From contig NZ_SMBY01000003.1 of NCBI RefSeq assembly GCF_004342665.1, positions 248,001 through 312,000 of the forward strand: 64,000 bases of DNA, in the 5' to 3' direction. The DNA is from Samsonia erythrinae (GTDB lineage: Bacteria > Pseudomonadota > Gammaproteobacteria > Enterobacterales > Enterobacteriaceae). The position numbers were made by a program, and so were the translations under genes. The notes beneath the pieces are model-generated. The model was not told the origin of the DNA, did no database searches, and saw nothing but the letters and a program-made list of their open reading frames with translations. This document shows, piece after piece, positions 29,473 through 39,356 of the stretch. The number at the start of each line of letters is the position of its first letter. Within the stretch, counting starts at the first letter, position 1.

Positions 29473-30024
29473 TTAGTGCCTAATCGTGACCTGTGCAATA
29501 GGCTCGCCGCCATGCAGTGGCAGAACCCGCAGTTCGTCTTGTTCGAGCAGACCGTAGCTCGCCGGATATCCACCTTTTGGCAAGCTGACTGAACCGGGGT
29601 TAAACAAGTAGTGTTCACCACGTCGCTCGGCAAACGGGAGGTGGGTATGGCCATACACCAGCACATCCCCCGTGTGTAGCGGCGGCAGATGGTCGGGGTG
29701 ATAGAGATGCCCATGCGTCAGAAAAAGGCGATTTTGCGGTAACAGGACCTGTTGCCACGGCGCCATAACCGGAAAAGTGAGCAGCATCTGGTCAACCTCG
29801 CTGTCGCAATTCCCGCGGACGGCAACGATGCGCGATGCATACGCGTTCAGCCGGGTAGCGACTTCCGCTGGCTGGTATGCGTCGGGTAGCGGATTGCGCG
29901 GGCCATGATTGAGAAAATCACCCAATAAAATAAGCCAGTCGGCCTGTTTCTGCTCGAAGATGTTCAGCACCCGTTCCGTTGCGCTGAGAGAACCATGTAT
30001 GTCGGACGCAAACAGTAATTTCAT
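29473..30024 (-). CDS. yfcE: Metallophosphodiesterase YfcE
   Basis: 183 residues (E. coli 184). Calcineurin-type phosphoesterase motifs in order: ASDIHGS near residue 7, GDFLNHGPRN near 35, GNCD near 71, LTHGHLY near 105 and VYGHTHLP near 129, giving the two-metal ligand set. The E. coli enzyme is a Mn-dependent phosphodiesterase active on artificial substrates; the natural substrate is unknown. Divergent from yfcG with a 244-base intergenic region. Confidence 0.94.
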   Translation of the reverse strand: MKLLFASDIHGSLSATERVLNIFEQKQADWLILLGDFLNHGPRNPLPDAYQPAEVATRLNAYASRIVAVRGNCDSEVDQMLLTFPVMAPWQQVLLPQNRLFLTHGHLYHPDHLPPLHTGDVLVYGHTHLPFAERRGEHYLFNPGSVSLPKGGYPASYGLLEQDELRVLPLHGGEPIAQVTIRH

Positions 30025-30268
30025 CGTTCTTCCCTACCATTCTCATACCCAAAAACGATCGCCGTGTTGTTGCAGGTAGTCTATCAAAGTTGGCCGCTCA
30101 CTTCCGGCAAACATCACATCACCGTGCGCTGTCGCTTATTTTTTAAACGAAGGAGTGATAAGATTAACAACATGATACCTCCTTATCCTGACAGCCGATT
30201 GGCCGCTGTGGCGATCGGTTTCCATACGCCCCATGATGTTTTGCTGAAGTAAAAAGGAGACTCGATTC

Positions 30269-30895
30269 ATGATCGATCTATATTATGCACCGACGCCTAA
30301 CGGGCATAAGATTACCCTGTTTCTGGAAGAAGCAGGCCTTCCTTACCAACTCCACCACGTGAATATCAGCAAAGGCGAGCAGTTCAAGCCGGCGTTTTTA
30401 GCTATCTCGCCAAACAATAAGATACCCGCCATTGTCGATCATCAGCCGGCAGACGGCGGCGCCCCCGTTAGTCTGTTTGAATCCGGAGCAATTTTGCTGT
30501 ATCTGGCGGAAAAACATCGCGTTCTGTTAAGTTCAGAATTACGCGAACGCACCGCTACCCTACAGTGGCTTTTCTGGCAAGTCGCCAACTTTGGTCCGAT
30601 GTTGGGGCAAAACCACCATTTTAACCATTACGCGCCGCAGCCGGTGCCTTACGCCATTGAACGCTACCAGCAAGAGGCTCTGCGCCTGTACCGCGTGCTG
30701 GATAGCCATCTGAAAAATCACCCCTGGCTGGCTGGCGAACACTACAGCATCGCCGATATTGCCACTTACCCTTGGGTTGTTCCTTACGCTCGTCAACGCA
30801 TTGACCTTGATGATTACCCAGCGGTAAAAGCGTGGTATAAGCGCATCAGCGAACGCCCGGCGACGCAGCGCGCCTATGAATTAGCGGAGCAATAA
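30269..30895 (+). CDS. yfcG: GST-like disulfide-bond oxidoreductase YfcG
   Basis: 208 residues (E. coli YfcG 215). Thioredoxin-fold N-terminal domain IDLYYAPTPNGHKITLFLEEAGL, with the cis-Pro NNKIPAIVD near residue 54 and FESGAILLYLAEK near 70, then the all-helical GST domain containing LQWLFWQVANFGPMLGQNHHFNHYAP. The E. coli enzyme has strong glutathione-disulfide reductase activity and no catalytic Cys. The ATG follows AAAAGGAG. E. coli yfcF, normally next door, is absent here. Confidence 0.92.
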   Translation: MIDLYYAPTPNGHKITLFLEEAGLPYQLHHVNISKGEQFKPAFLAISPNNKIPAIVDHQPADGGAPVSLFESGAILLYLAEKHRVLLSSELRERTATLQWLFWQVANFGPMLGQNHHFNHYAPQPVPYAIERYQQEALRLYRVLDSHLKNHPWLAGEHYSIADIATYPWVVPYARQRIDLDDYPAVKAWYKRISERPATQRAYELAEQ

Positions 30896-31059
30896 CAATA
30901 TACGCCAGTACCCGTTCGGTCTTTGGGCATCTTCTGCTATGGTAATCACTATCCTGTTGTTAATGATATTGTTACCAACACGCCGATATCTGTTACCCAA
31001 CTCACTGGTGCCGTGCTTTATTGGCGGCAACGGGAAAAGAAGCCCCCGAGGACCGAGCA

Positions 31060-31431
31060 ATGTCACAACACCATTCTGACGCGATTATCCGCATCAAAAA
31101 TTTGCGGTTGCGTACCTTCATCGGCATCAAAGATGAGGAAATCGCCAATAAGCAGGATGTGATCATCAACGTCACCATTCACTACCCGGCAGAACAGGCG
31201 CGCAACAGCGAGAACATTGATGACGCGCTGAACTATCGCACCATCACCAAAAATATCATTCGCCACGTGGAAAATAACCGCTTCGCTCTGCTGGAAAAAT
31301 TAACGCAGGATGTGCTCAATATCGCCAGCAATCACGACTGGATCACCTATGCTGAAGTAGAAGTGGATAAACCCTTTGCGTTGCGATACGCCGATTCGGT
31401 TTCAATGACCATGCGTTATCACAAGGCATAA
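31060..31431 (+). CDS. folX: Dihydroneopterin triphosphate 2'-epimerase FolX
   Basis: 123 residues from ATG 31060, which gives [22 protein letters not shown] and fits E. coli FolX (120 aa) with GAGG about 10 bases upstream; the frame 13 codons longer is not supported. A FolB/FolX tunnelling-fold protein: the motif [21 protein letters not shown] and the C-terminal [16 protein letters not shown] are typical. Epimerises 7,8-dihydroneopterin triphosphate to the monapterin form, the precursor of tetrahydromonapterin. Lies 21 bases before yfcH, so probably co-transcribed. Confidence 0.93.
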   Translation: MSQHHSDAIIRIKNLRLRTFIGIKDEEIANKQDVIINVTIHYPAEQARNSENIDDALNYRTITKNIIRHVENNRFALLEKLTQDVLNIASNHDWITYAEVEVDKPFALRYADSVSMTMRYHKA

Positions 31432-31452
31432 CGATAACAAAAGGGGCCAGCG

Positions 31453-32358
31453 ATGCAATTACTCATTACAGGTGGAACCGGCCTTATTGGACGCCATCTT
31501 ATCTCGCGTTTACAATTGCTTTCCCATCGCATCACGGTGCTGACTCGCGATCCTGAACGTGCCCGCGGTATTCTCGGCAATCAGGTGGAATATTGGTCGA
31601 CGTTGGACAATGTAACTTCGCTGAATGATTTTGACGGCGTCATCAATCTCGCCGGTGAACCCATAGCCGACAAACGCTGGACACCCCGGCAAAAACAGCG
31701 CCTGACGCAAAGCCGTTGGGCTGTCACCGAACAGCTGGCGAAGCTTATTACCGCCAGCAGCGAACCGCCCACCGTTTTTATTTCAGGCTCCGCTGTCGGG
31801 TACTATGGCGATCAGGGGGAAGCGCTGGTCACAGAAGATGAATCTGCTGTTGATGAATTTACACACCGCCTGTGCGCCCGTTGGGAAGCGCTGGCGCAGT
31901 CTGCCGAAAGCGATCAAACCCGCGTCTGCCTGCTGCGTACCGGCATTGTCCTGTCGGCACAAGGCGGCGCGTTGGCAAAAATGCTGCCGCTCTTTCGCCT
32001 TGGCCTCGGCGGGCCGATGGGCTCCGGTAAACAATATATGCCCTGGATCCATATTGATGACATGGTCAACGGCATTATTTACCTGTTGGATCAGCCAACG
32101 CTTAACGGGCCCTTCAATATGGTTTCGCCCTATCCGGTTCATAATGAACAGTTTTCCGCCATGCTGGCACATGTGTTGGATCGTCCCGGTTTCCTGCGTG
32201 CGCCGGCTTTCGCGATCAAACTCCTTATGGGAGAAGCGGCAACGCTGGTTTTGGGCGGGCAGCGCGCCATTCCGCAACGGCTGGAAGCCGCCGGCTTTGG
32301 CTTTCGCTTCTATGAATTGGAAGAGGCACTACAGGACGTGACAAAAAAAGCCGGCTGA
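31453..32358 (+). CDS. yfcH: SDR39U1-family epimerase-like protein YfcH
   Basis: 301 residues (E. coli 297). The N-terminal Rossmann motif [11 protein letters not shown] is at residues 6-16; the atypical SDR features [13 protein letters not shown] (residues about 110-122) and ALCARWE-like helix follow; the last ~50 residues are the DUF1731 domain ([32 protein letters not shown]). It should bind NAD(P); the substrate is unknown. Follows folX closely. In E. coli the next genes include hisPMQJ and argT; here ubiX follows directly on the other strand. Confidence 0.92.
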   Translation: MQLLITGGTGLIGRHLISRLQLLSHRITVLTRDPERARGILGNQVEYWSTLDNVTSLNDFDGVINLAGEPIADKRWTPRQKQRLTQSRWAVTEQLAKLITASSEPPTVFISGSAVGYYGDQGEALVTEDESAVDEFTHRLCARWEALAQSAESDQTRVCLLRTGIVLSAQGGALAKMLPLFRLGLGGPMGSGKQYMPWIHIDDMVNGIIYLLDQPTLNGPFNMVSPYPVHNEQFSAMLAHVLDRPGFLRAPAFAIKLLMGEAATLVLGGQRAIPQRLEAAGFGFRFYELEEALQDVTKKAG

Positions 32359-32432
32359 CGGCTGTCCGTTTCAGACAACCGCAGTCTCTTCACCGCGTAG
32401 AAACCATCCTGATGGGATGCCGCATCCGTCTG

Positions 32433-33005
32433 CTATGATGCGCCCTGCCACCGCGTAAAGAGATCCGTCGGCAGGGCGATATCGAACTGGTCCAGAATTC
32501 GGTTCACCGTCTGATCCACGACATCCTGCACGCTTTCCGGGCGATGATAAAATGCCGGCACCGGTGGCATAATGATCGCACCCAGTTCCACCGCGCTGGT
32601 CATCAAACGCAAATGGCCTAAGTGTAAAGGTGTTTCACGCACGGCCAGCACCAGAGGACGGCGCTCTTTCAATATGACATCCGCTGCGCGCGTCAGGAGA
32701 TTGTCGCTATAACTGTGCACAATCCCAGAAAGGGTTTTTATCGAACAGGGCAAAATAACCATCCCCGCCGTTTTAAACGAGCCTGAAGAGACGCTGGCGG
32801 CAATATCGCGCGTGTCGTACACCACGCTGGCTAACGCCTGCACATCACGCAGGCTAAAATCCGTTTCCAGCGCCAGCGTCTGACGTGCGGCCTGACTCAT
32901 GATCAGATGCGTCTCAATGCCTTCCACTGTCTGTAAAACCTGTAGCAACCGAATGCCGTAAATAACGCCGCTGGCACCGGAAATCCCTACAATGAGTCGC
33001 TTCAT
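32433..33005 (-). CDS. ubiX: Flavin prenyltransferase UbiX
   Basis: 190 residues from ATG 33005 (MKRLIVGISGASGVIYGIRLL), preceded by GAGGGC 6 bases upstream; the frame 33 codons longer lacks homology. It transfers a dimethylallyl group to FMN to make the prenylated FMN cofactor of UbiD in ubiquinone biosynthesis. FMN-binding motifs GISGASGVIYG near residue 7 and SSGSFKTAGMVILPCS near 85 are present, as is the C-terminal MPPVPAFYHRPESVQDVVDQTVNR. Downstream of purF but separated from it by a terminator. Confidence 0.94.
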   Translation of the reverse strand: MKRLIVGISGASGVIYGIRLLQVLQTVEGIETHLIMSQAARQTLALETDFSLRDVQALASVVYDTRDIAASVSSGSFKTAGMVILPCSIKTLSGIVHSYSDNLLTRAADVILKERRPLVLAVRETPLHLGHLRLMTSAVELGAIIMPPVPAFYHRPESVQDVVDQTVNRILDQFDIALPTDLFTRWQGAS

Positions 33006-33100
33006 TCGTTTGCCCTCTGACTGGTCGCGCAAAGTGAGACGCGGGAAAATCATGTGTGCAGACTTTGCCGTATCGATCCCTGATAAGCAAGGAGAAGCAC

Positions 33101-33136
33101 ACAAAACAAAAAGGGAAGACGCTTTCGCGTCTTCCC
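33101..33136 (-). terminator. Intrinsic terminator of cvpA-purF
   Basis: A perfect 10-bp stem (plus-strand 33113-33122 with 33127-33136, GGGAAGACGC and its complement, loop of 4) is followed on the minus strand by TTTTTGTTTTGT. It lies 31 bases after the purF stop. Confidence 0.92.
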
Positions 33137-33167
33137 CCTTAGATCGGCCCCGCCCTGAAGTCAGTCG

Positions 33168-34685
33168 TTAGCCTTCGTTATGCAGTTCCAGATCTTCAAC
33201 CTCATTCTGGCTGCGTAATGCCTTAGCATCGTCATTGCGCAGCATTTCCAGGTAATCCAGATAGCCTTGATCGACATCTTTAGTCACGTAAATGCCGTTG
33301 AAAACCGAACATTCAAACTGAACAATGTCCGGATTATCTTCCCGCGCAGCGTCGATGAGATCGTCCAGATCCTGGAAAATCAGCGCGTCGGCACCAATTA
33401 TCTTACAGATTTCATCCACTTCGCGACCGTGGGCAATCAATTCGTTAACGCTCGGCATATCAATGCCATACACATTAGGGAAACGAATTTCCGGTGCGGC
33501 CGAGGCCAGATAAACGCGTTTGGCACCCGCTTCTCGCGCCATTTCAACGATCTGCTCTGATGTCGTACCGCGCACGATGGAATCGTCCACCAGCAGTACA
33601 TTTTTGTCACGAAATTCGGCGCGATTAGCATTCAGCTTACGCCGCACGGACTTACGACGCGCCTGCTGACCCGGCATGATGAAGGTCCGTCCCACGTAGC
33701 GGTTTTTCACGAACCCCTGACGGTACGGCTTGTCGATAATACGCGCAATTTCCAGCGCGATATCACAAGACGTTTCCGGGATCGGGATAACCACATCAAT
33801 CTCAAGATCTTCCCACTGACGCGCAATCTTTTCGCCAAGCTTCTGTCCCATACGAACGCGAGCGCTGTACACCGAGATTTTATCAATGAAAGAATCCGGA
33901 CGAGCAAAGTAGACATACTCAAACAGACACGGGTTGCTCTTTGGATTTTCCGCGCACTGGCGGGTAAACAACTGCCCTTTCTCGGTAATGTAGATCGCCT
34001 CTCCGGGCGCCACATCGCGCAAGAATTCAAAGCCTAACGTATCCAGTGCCACGCTTTCCGACGCGACCATGTATTCGCTGCGGCCATCGTCCAGATCGCG
34101 CTTGCCAATCACCAGAGGACGAATTCCGTTAGGATCGCGGAATGCCACCATACCATGACCGATAATCATCGCCACACAGGCATAAGCCCCACGGATTTGC
34201 TGATGCGTCGCGGAAACGGCCGCAAAAATGTTATCAGCTTCCAGCGGGTAATGCTGAAAACGATCCAGCTCTCTGGCGAAGATATTCAACAGAATTTCAG
34301 AATCGGACGTGGTGTTAACGTGACGACGCTCCTGCTCGAACAGCTTTTTACGCAGTTCGTGCGCGTTAGTCAGGTTTCCATTGTGGGCCAGCGTGATACC
34401 GAACGGAGAGTTGACATAGAAAGGCTGTGCTTCCGATGCGCTGGAACTGCCCGCCGTCGGATAACGCACGTGACCAATCCCCATGTTTCCCTGTAGGCGC
34501 TGCATGTGTCTGGCTTCAAACACATCTTTGACCAGACCGTTGGCTTTACGCAGGCGAAAACAATTCAGAGCATCAATGGTAACAATCCCCGCAGCATCCT
34601 GCCCACGGTGTTGCAACACCGTTAACGCGTCATAAATCGACTGGTTGACCGGTGTAAAACCGGCGATACCGACAATACCGCACAT
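33168..34685 (-). CDS. purF: Amidophosphoribosyltransferase PurF
   Basis: 505 residues (E. coli 505). First committed step of purine synthesis: PRPP + glutamine to phosphoribosylamine. MCGIVGIAG exposes the catalytic Cys after removal of Met1; the class II glutamine amidotransferase domain spans about 1-235 ([25 protein letters not shown]). The PRTase domain follows, with the PRPP loop [18 protein letters not shown] near residue 362. It lies 21 bases downstream of cvpA, the usual cvpA-purF operon, under a PurR operator. Confidence 0.97.
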   Translation of the reverse strand: MCGIVGIAGFTPVNQSIYDALTVLQHRGQDAAGIVTIDALNCFRLRKANGLVKDVFEARHMQRLQGNMGIGHVRYPTAGSSSASEAQPFYVNSPFGITLAHNGNLTNAHELRKKLFEQERRHVNTTSDSEILLNIFARELDRFQHYPLEADNIFAAVSATHQQIRGAYACVAMIIGHGMVAFRDPNGIRPLVIGKRDLDDGRSEYMVASESVALDTLGFEFLRDVAPGEAIYITEKGQLFTRQCAENPKSNPCLFEYVYFARPDSFIDKISVYSARVRMGQKLGEKIARQWEDLEIDVVIPIPETSCDIALEIARIIDKPYRQGFVKNRYVGRTFIMPGQQARRKSVRRKLNANRAEFRDKNVLLVDDSIVRGTTSEQIVEMAREAGAKRVYLASAAPEIRFPNVYGIDMPSVNELIAHGREVDEICKIIGADALIFQDLDDLIDAAREDNPDIVQFECSVFNGIYVTKDVDQGYLDYLEMLRNDDAKALRSQNEVEDLELHNEG

Positions 34686-34706
34686 GGTGTCTTTTCCTCA
34701 TCAGCG

Positions 34707-35207
34707 CTACCGCAGCGGCAAATGCTGCGGCAAGAAACTTGACGTGCTTTGCAGGTAGTCAAAAAACCACCTGATAATGTAACTGAACTGCGGGATTAAC
34801 TGGGACTGCTTCCAGTCATCGCTCTGCGAAAAACCGGTAAAGGTATCCAGAAAGAAGAGCAGCGCGGAAACGATCAGCACACCGCGCAGCGCACCAAAAC
34901 AGATGCCCAAAACACGGTCGGTGCCGGATAATCCGGTCCGCTCAACCAACGAGCCTATCGCGTAGTTGACGATAGCCCCCACAATCAGCGTGGCAATAAA
35001 CAGAATGGCGATCGCGATGCCGTTGCGTACCAGTTCATCATCAAAACGGGTGAAATATACCGCAAGGTAGGCGTAGTAATGGCTGGCAATAAAAAAGGCA
35101 CATCCCCAGGTTACTAACGACAGCGCTTCACGAACAAATCCCCGGATTAAGCTAACCAGAGCCGAAAACCCGATGATGCCAATAATGACGTAATCAACCC
35201 AAACCAT
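34707..35207 (-). CDS. cvpA: Colicin V production family membrane protein CvpA
   Basis: 166 residues (E. coli 162) with four hydrophobic segments starting [34 protein letters not shown], the conserved CvpA N-terminus. An inner-membrane protein of uncertain biochemical role, originally found because it is needed for colicin V production; linked in several enterobacteria to envelope and bile-salt tolerance. First gene of the purine-regulated cvpA-purF operon. Confidence 0.94.
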   Translation of the reverse strand: MVWVDYVIIGIIGFSALVSLIRGFVREALSLVTWGCAFFIASHYYAYLAVYFTRFDDELVRNGIAIAILFIATLIVGAIVNYAIGSLVERTGLSGTDRVLGICFGALRGVLIVSALLFFLDTFTGFSQSDDWKQSQLIPQFSYIIRWFFDYLQSTSSFLPQHLPLR

Positions 35208-35280
35208 GAACGATCCTAATAATGAACGATGCTATCAATAGTCGCTACGCCGTCCTGTTCGCGGCGCATTCTAACAGAAA

Positions 35281-35296
35281 AAGAAAACGTTTGCGT
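35281..35296 (-). promoter_or_regulatory. PurR operator upstream of cvpA-purF
   Basis: On the minus strand this reads ACGCAAACGTTTTCTT, a near-palindrome matching the PurR box consensus (ANGCAANCGNTTNCNT). It is centred about 80 bases before the cvpA ATG, the place where E. coli has its purF operator. Confidence 0.88.
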
Positions 35297-35392
35297 AGCG
35301 TATTTCCGCCGATGCGATCAATAGACGATCGGGCGAAAACATCTTCGGCACATGTGCCTGATGCGATTAACGAACGGCCTTCCAGAGCGGGC

Positions 35393-35430
35393 CTGAGGGG
35401 ACGCAACCGCTGTGCGTTTCGTCCCCTCAG
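35393..35430 (-). terminator. Hairpin terminator candidate after dedD
   Basis: An 11-bp perfect stem (35393-35403 with 35420-35430, CTGAGGGGACG and its complement) with a 16-base loop lies 55 bases after the dedD stop, ahead of the cvpA promoter. No long T run follows on the minus strand. Confidence 0.6.
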
Positions 35431-35484
35431 CCTCATCCTGTTTGTTCAGGTAACACAAAATCGGACACGCTGATATCCTCGCCC

Positions 35485-36186
35485 CTAGCGAACCGAATGC
35501 GCCCGTATCTGTCCGCTGAGCCCACTGAGCTGTTTCAATTCCCCCAGCGAAGACTCCAGTTTCTGCTTCGAGGCATCCGGCCCCACATAAATACGGGTAA
35601 TTTCCCCCGGAACCGGCGTTGACGGCACGGTATAGGCCCGGTAGCCAGAGAGGCGGAGTTTGGCGACAATCTCATTGACCTTATCCGCATTTTTCAGCGC
35701 CCCCAACTGCACAATGTAGGCTTGCCCGGCAGGCGCCTGTTGCGTCGGCTGGGGTTCAGGCTTCACTGCCGGTTTCGGTTCAGGTTTCGGCTTCACCTCA
35801 GGTTTTGGCTGAGGCTTCGGCGCAACCGGCGTTGGCGTCTGAACAGGCGGGTGTTCAACCACCACGGGCGGTACCGTCAAGGCGGGGGCCTGCTCCGCAG
35901 GGGGAGAAGCGGGAGTGGTCGGCATACTGACCGCGGGCGCTTCAGCTTCCGGGCGTCCCTGCATGACCGACTCCGCGCCTTCCGGCGGCTGATTTGGCAG
36001 TGACTGCGTCAACGCGGGCAGCGAATCCATCTCATTGCTGTCGCCCGGTTTTGGGATCAGGGGGATCGACGCAAACTCATCTTCGTAATGTTTTTTCTTG
36101 CCGTCCAGCAAGCCGGGTAACACGATGACGCCCAACGCGACCAGAATAACCGTCCCCACCAGGCGATTCTGAAATTTACTCGCCAT
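35485..36186 (-). CDS. dedD: Cell-division SPOR-domain protein DedD
   Basis: 233 residues from ATG 36186 (MASKFQNRLVGTVILVALGV), with GAGGAAAAA upstream; this matches the E. coli DedD start and overlaps the folC 3' end by 11 bases. The order is a short cytoplasmic tip, one membrane segment (about residues 9-26), a long periplasmic linker rich in Pro, Lys and Glu with repeated PKPEP-type units, and a C-terminal SPOR domain (from about residue 160, AYIVQLGALKNADKVNEIVAKLR). SPOR domains bind denuded septal peptidoglycan, so it acts in constriction. Confidence 0.93.
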   Translation of the reverse strand: MASKFQNRLVGTVILVALGVIVLPGLLDGKKKHYEDEFASIPLIPKPGDSNEMDSLPALTQSLPNQPPEGAESVMQGRPEAEAPAVSMPTTPASPPAEQAPALTVPPVVVEHPPVQTPTPVAPKPQPKPEVKPKPEPKPAVKPEPQPTQQAPAGQAYIVQLGALKNADKVNEIVAKLRLSGYRAYTVPSTPVPGEITRIYVGPDASKQKLESSLGELKQLSGLSGQIRAHSVR

Positions 36187-37444
36187 ACGTTTTTTCCTCA
36201 TCCAGCGCTTCCATCACATGCGCTACCGTATGAAAAGAGCCACACACAATCACGATATCCTGCTCTGCGGCTTCGGACATTGCCTGTCGCCAGGCAGCGG
36301 CCACATCGGGAAATGATTGGCTGTGCGCCAGATATTCGGCAAGCTGCTGCGCCGTCGCGCCACGCGGCCCTTCAAGCGGCGCGCAATACCACTCATCAAC
36401 TAACGGCGTCAGGTGAGCCAGCGTACCGGCAATGTCTTTATCGGCCAGCATGCCGACGACGGCGCGCACTTTTCCCGTTCGGGGCAAAGCGGACAGGCGG
36501 TTCGCCAGATAGGCGGCGGCATGAGGATTATGCGCTACGTCAAGGATCAATAGCGGCGATTCGCGCACAATCTGAAAACGACCGGGCAATGCGGCGCGCT
36601 GCAACCCCTGCCGAATCGCCTCTTCGCAGACATTGAGTGAAGAGCTGTAAACTGCGGCCAGCGCGGTGGCGGCATTCGGCAGCGGTACGTTTGGCAATGG
36701 CAATCGCGATAGCTCACGCTGTTTGTCCTGCCAACTCCAGGTCGCACGCTGTACTGAAAACTCCCAGTCACGACCGCGACGGCGCAGGAGCGCCCCTTTT
36801 TCAGCCGCGACATCAGCAATCGTTCCCGGCATATCCGGCTCACCGACGATAGCAGGCTTCCCGTGTCGGAAGATCCCAGCCTTTTCCCGCCCAATACTGT
36901 CCCGATCGTTGCCAAGCCAGTCGGTATGGTCAAGCGCAATACTGGTTACCACGGCGACATCCGTATCCACAATATTGGTGGCATCCAAACGCCCCCCTAA
37001 CCCGACCTCCAGAATGACGACATCCAGATTCGCCTGTTTAAAGAGCTGCAATGCCGCCAGCGTACCGAATTCAAAATAGGTGAGCGATACCGCCCCTCTT
37101 CCGGATTCGATATCCGCAAAGGCCTGTGTATGCAGAGCTTCAGGCAATTCTTTGCCCTGAATACGCACACGCTCGGTATAACGAACGAGGTGGGGAGAAC
37201 TGTATACACCAACCCGCAACCCGGCAGCCAGCAGAATGGATTCCAGCGTACAGCAGGTTGTTCCTTTACCGTTGGTGCCTGCGACGGTAAAAACCGTTCC
37301 GGCAGGCTGTAACAGTTGCAGACGATCGGCGACCTGCTTAACGCGTTCCAGACCTAAATCGATGGCCTGGGCGTGCAGGTGCTCAAGATAATGAAGCCAC
37401 GTGACCAAAGGTGACGTGGCTTGAGGTATTTGAAGAGTCTTCAT
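36176..37444 (-). CDS. folC: Bifunctional folylpolyglutamate / dihydrofolate synthase
   Basis: 422 residues, the length of E. coli FolC. Mur-ligase family: P-loop TVFTVAGTNGKGTTCCTLESIL near residues 50-71, omega-loop region HLVRYTERVRI, EVGLGGRLDATNIVD near 145, and DVAHNPHAAAYLANRL near 300 in the C-terminal domain. It adds glutamate to dihydropteroate and to folates in the cytoplasm. Upstream of dedD, downstream of accD; the 85-base accD-folC gap contains a 14-base perfect palindrome (37479-37492). Confidence 0.95.
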   Translation of the reverse strand: MKTLQIPQATSPLVTWLHYLEHLHAQAIDLGLERVKQVADRLQLLQPAGTVFTVAGTNGKGTTCCTLESILLAAGLRVGVYSSPHLVRYTERVRIQGKELPEALHTQAFADIESGRGAVSLTYFEFGTLAALQLFKQANLDVVILEVGLGGRLDATNIVDTDVAVVTSIALDHTDWLGNDRDSIGREKAGIFRHGKPAIVGEPDMPGTIADVAAEKGALLRRRGRDWEFSVQRATWSWQDKQRELSRLPLPNVPLPNAATALAAVYSSSLNVCEEAIRQGLQRAALPGRFQIVRESPLLILDVAHNPHAAAYLANRLSALPRTGKVRAVVGMLADKDIAGTLAHLTPLVDEWYCAPLEGPRGATAQQLAEYLAHSQSFPDVAAAWRQAMSEAAEQDIVIVCGSFHTVAHVMEALDEEKTYGE

Positions 37445-37529
37445 GCGTCCCGTTCACTGACTTACAGTTCATTGTGCGCAGAGCGCGCTCTGATAAGACG
37501 AGTGCCGCACGCTCTGCCCATCATGCCAA

Positions 37530-38447
37530 TTATGCGTCATCCTGTGATGATTCAGACGGCGTATCGCTGCGGATGTCCACATCATCGTTGCCGGGCTCTG
37601 GGTGGTTCGTCAGTTTGGCAAGAATGGTGGCCAGCTTGTAGCGCATTTCCGGACGACGCACAATCATATCGATCGCCCCTTTCTCAATCAGGAATTCACT
37701 GCGCTGGAAACCCGGCGGCAGCTTTTCACGCACGGTCTGTTCGATAACGCGTGGACCGGCAAAACCGATCAGCGCTTTCGGCTCGGCAATATTCAGATCG
37801 CCCAGCATTGCCAGACTCGCGGAAACGCCGCCCATTGTCGGGTCAGTCAACACAGAGATATATGGCAAGCCGCGTTCGCGCATTTTTGCCAGTGCCGCAC
37901 TGGTTTTCGCCATTTGCATCAGCGACATCAGCGCTTCCTGCATACGTGCGCCGCCGCTGGCGGAGAAACACACCAGCGGACAGCCATCTTCCAGAGCCTG
38001 TTCAACGGCGCGCACAAAACGGGCGCCAACCACGGAGGCCATCGAACCGCCCATAAAAGAGAACTCAAACGACGCCGCGACAACCGGCATGCCGTAAAGC
38101 GTCCCTTTCATCACGACCAGCGCGTCTTTCTCATCGGACTGTTTCTGCGCAGAAACCAGACGATCTTTATATTTTTTGGAATCCCGGAATTTCAGAACAT
38201 CTTTCGGTTCTAATTCACTGCCTAACTCAACCGTGCTTTCTTTATCCAGAAACCCTTGTAGACGAGCGCGTGCGGAAAGACGCATATGGTGATCGCACTT
38301 CGGGCAAACCTCCAGATTACGCTCCAGTTCCGCACGATAAAGCACCTGACCGCAGCTATCACATTTTGTCCATACCCCTTCAGGGATGTTCGCTTTACGG
38401 GTCGGCGTGATATTGCTCTTGTTAAGAATTCGTTCAATCCAGCTCAT
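37530..38447 (-). CDS. accD: Acetyl-CoA carboxylase carboxyltransferase subunit beta
   Basis: 305 residues (E. coli 304). The N-terminal zinc ribbon has Cys ligands in [10 protein letters not shown] and [10 protein letters not shown] (about residues 28-54), followed by the crotonase-fold carboxyltransferase domain with [25 protein letters not shown] and [36 protein letters not shown]. With AccA it transfers carboxybiotin to acetyl-CoA to make malonyl-CoA. The C-terminal ~20 residues are polar and variable. Own promoter likely in the 222-base gap after dedA. Confidence 0.97.
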   Translation of the reverse strand: MSWIERILNKSNITPTRKANIPEGVWTKCDSCGQVLYRAELERNLEVCPKCDHHMRLSARARLQGFLDKESTVELGSELEPKDVLKFRDSKKYKDRLVSAQKQSDEKDALVVMKGTLYGMPVVAASFEFSFMGGSMASVVGARFVRAVEQALEDGCPLVCFSASGGARMQEALMSLMQMAKTSAALAKMRERGLPYISVLTDPTMGGVSASLAMLGDLNIAEPKALIGFAGPRVIEQTVREKLPPGFQRSEFLIEKGAIDMIVRRPEMRYKLATILAKLTNHPEPGNDDVDIRSDTPSESSQDDA

Positions 38448-38669
38448 TGATAACCTTTCTGCTTGAACCTGGCAAATGCCAGTCCGCTGTTCATGTTATA
38501 CCCTGACAACATTGCCAATGAAAATCCCCCGGACGCACGACAATCGCGCCACAAAGGCCTCGGCAGCAAGGGTGTTCCCGAGAACAGACCATAAATGCTG
38601 TCCATTAAACCATAACGCCCCGGAACTGTGGATAAAAAACTGGTCAAACCGGGGGTTGAAATGTGTCGA

Positions 38670-39332
38670 TTATTTCACATTACCACGTATGGCCGCACGA
38701 CGATGACGGGCAATCTCAATAATCCCCGGTAGGATAGAGAGAAAAATAATCGCGACAATCAGTAATTTCAGATTTTCCTGCACCACCGGCAAATCGCCAA
38801 ACAGGTAGCCGGCATAGGTGAACAATACCACCCACAGCAGCGCGCCAATGACGTTGTAAGCGGCAAAGTGCCGATAGCTCATGTGTCCCATTCCGGCGAC
38901 AAACGGCGCGAATGTTCTCACAATCGGGACAAAGCGCGCCAGAATTATTGTCTTTCCACCATGACGCGCATAAAACGCATGTGTTTTATCCAGATAGCTG
39001 CGGCGAAAGATGACGGAATCCGGATTGCTAAACAGTTTTTCACCGAATAATCGCCCTATCGTGTAGTTCACCGCATCCCCGGCAATCGCGGCAATAATCA
39101 TCAGGCACACCATGGTATGCACATTCAGGTCATTCGACGGCAGGGCCGCCAGCGCGCCGGCCACAAACAGCAGTGAGTCCCCCGGCAGAAACGGCGTCAC
39201 GACCAGCCCCGTCTCGCAAAACAGGATCAGGAACAAAATGGCATAAACCCAGACACCATATTGCGCCACCAGTTCCGCTAGGTGAACGTCAATGTGCAGA
39301 ATAAAATCAATAATAAACTGTATAAATTCCAT
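38670..39332 (-). CDS. dedA: DedA-family inner-membrane protein
   Basis: 220 residues from ATG 39332 ([21 protein letters not shown]), which fits E. coli DedA (219) and has GGAGAG upstream; the 41-codon longer frame runs into the upstream hairpins. Five or six hydrophobic stretches; family motifs [17 protein letters not shown] near residue 40 and [29 protein letters not shown] near 135 with GALLWV after it. DedA proteins are linked to phospholipid flipping and proton-motive-force maintenance; the precise substrate of this paralogue is not settled. Confidence 0.94.
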   Translation of the reverse strand: MEFIQFIIDFILHIDVHLAELVAQYGVWVYAILFLILFCETGLVVTPFLPGDSLLFVAGALAALPSNDLNVHTMVCLMIIAAIAGDAVNYTIGRLFGEKLFSNPDSVIFRRSYLDKTHAFYARHGGKTIILARFVPIVRTFAPFVAGMGHMSYRHFAAYNVIGALLWVVLFTYAGYLFGDLPVVQENLKLLIVAIIFLSILPGIIEIARHRRAAIRGNVK

Positions 39333-39356
39333 CACAACGTCTTCTCTCCAAAATGT

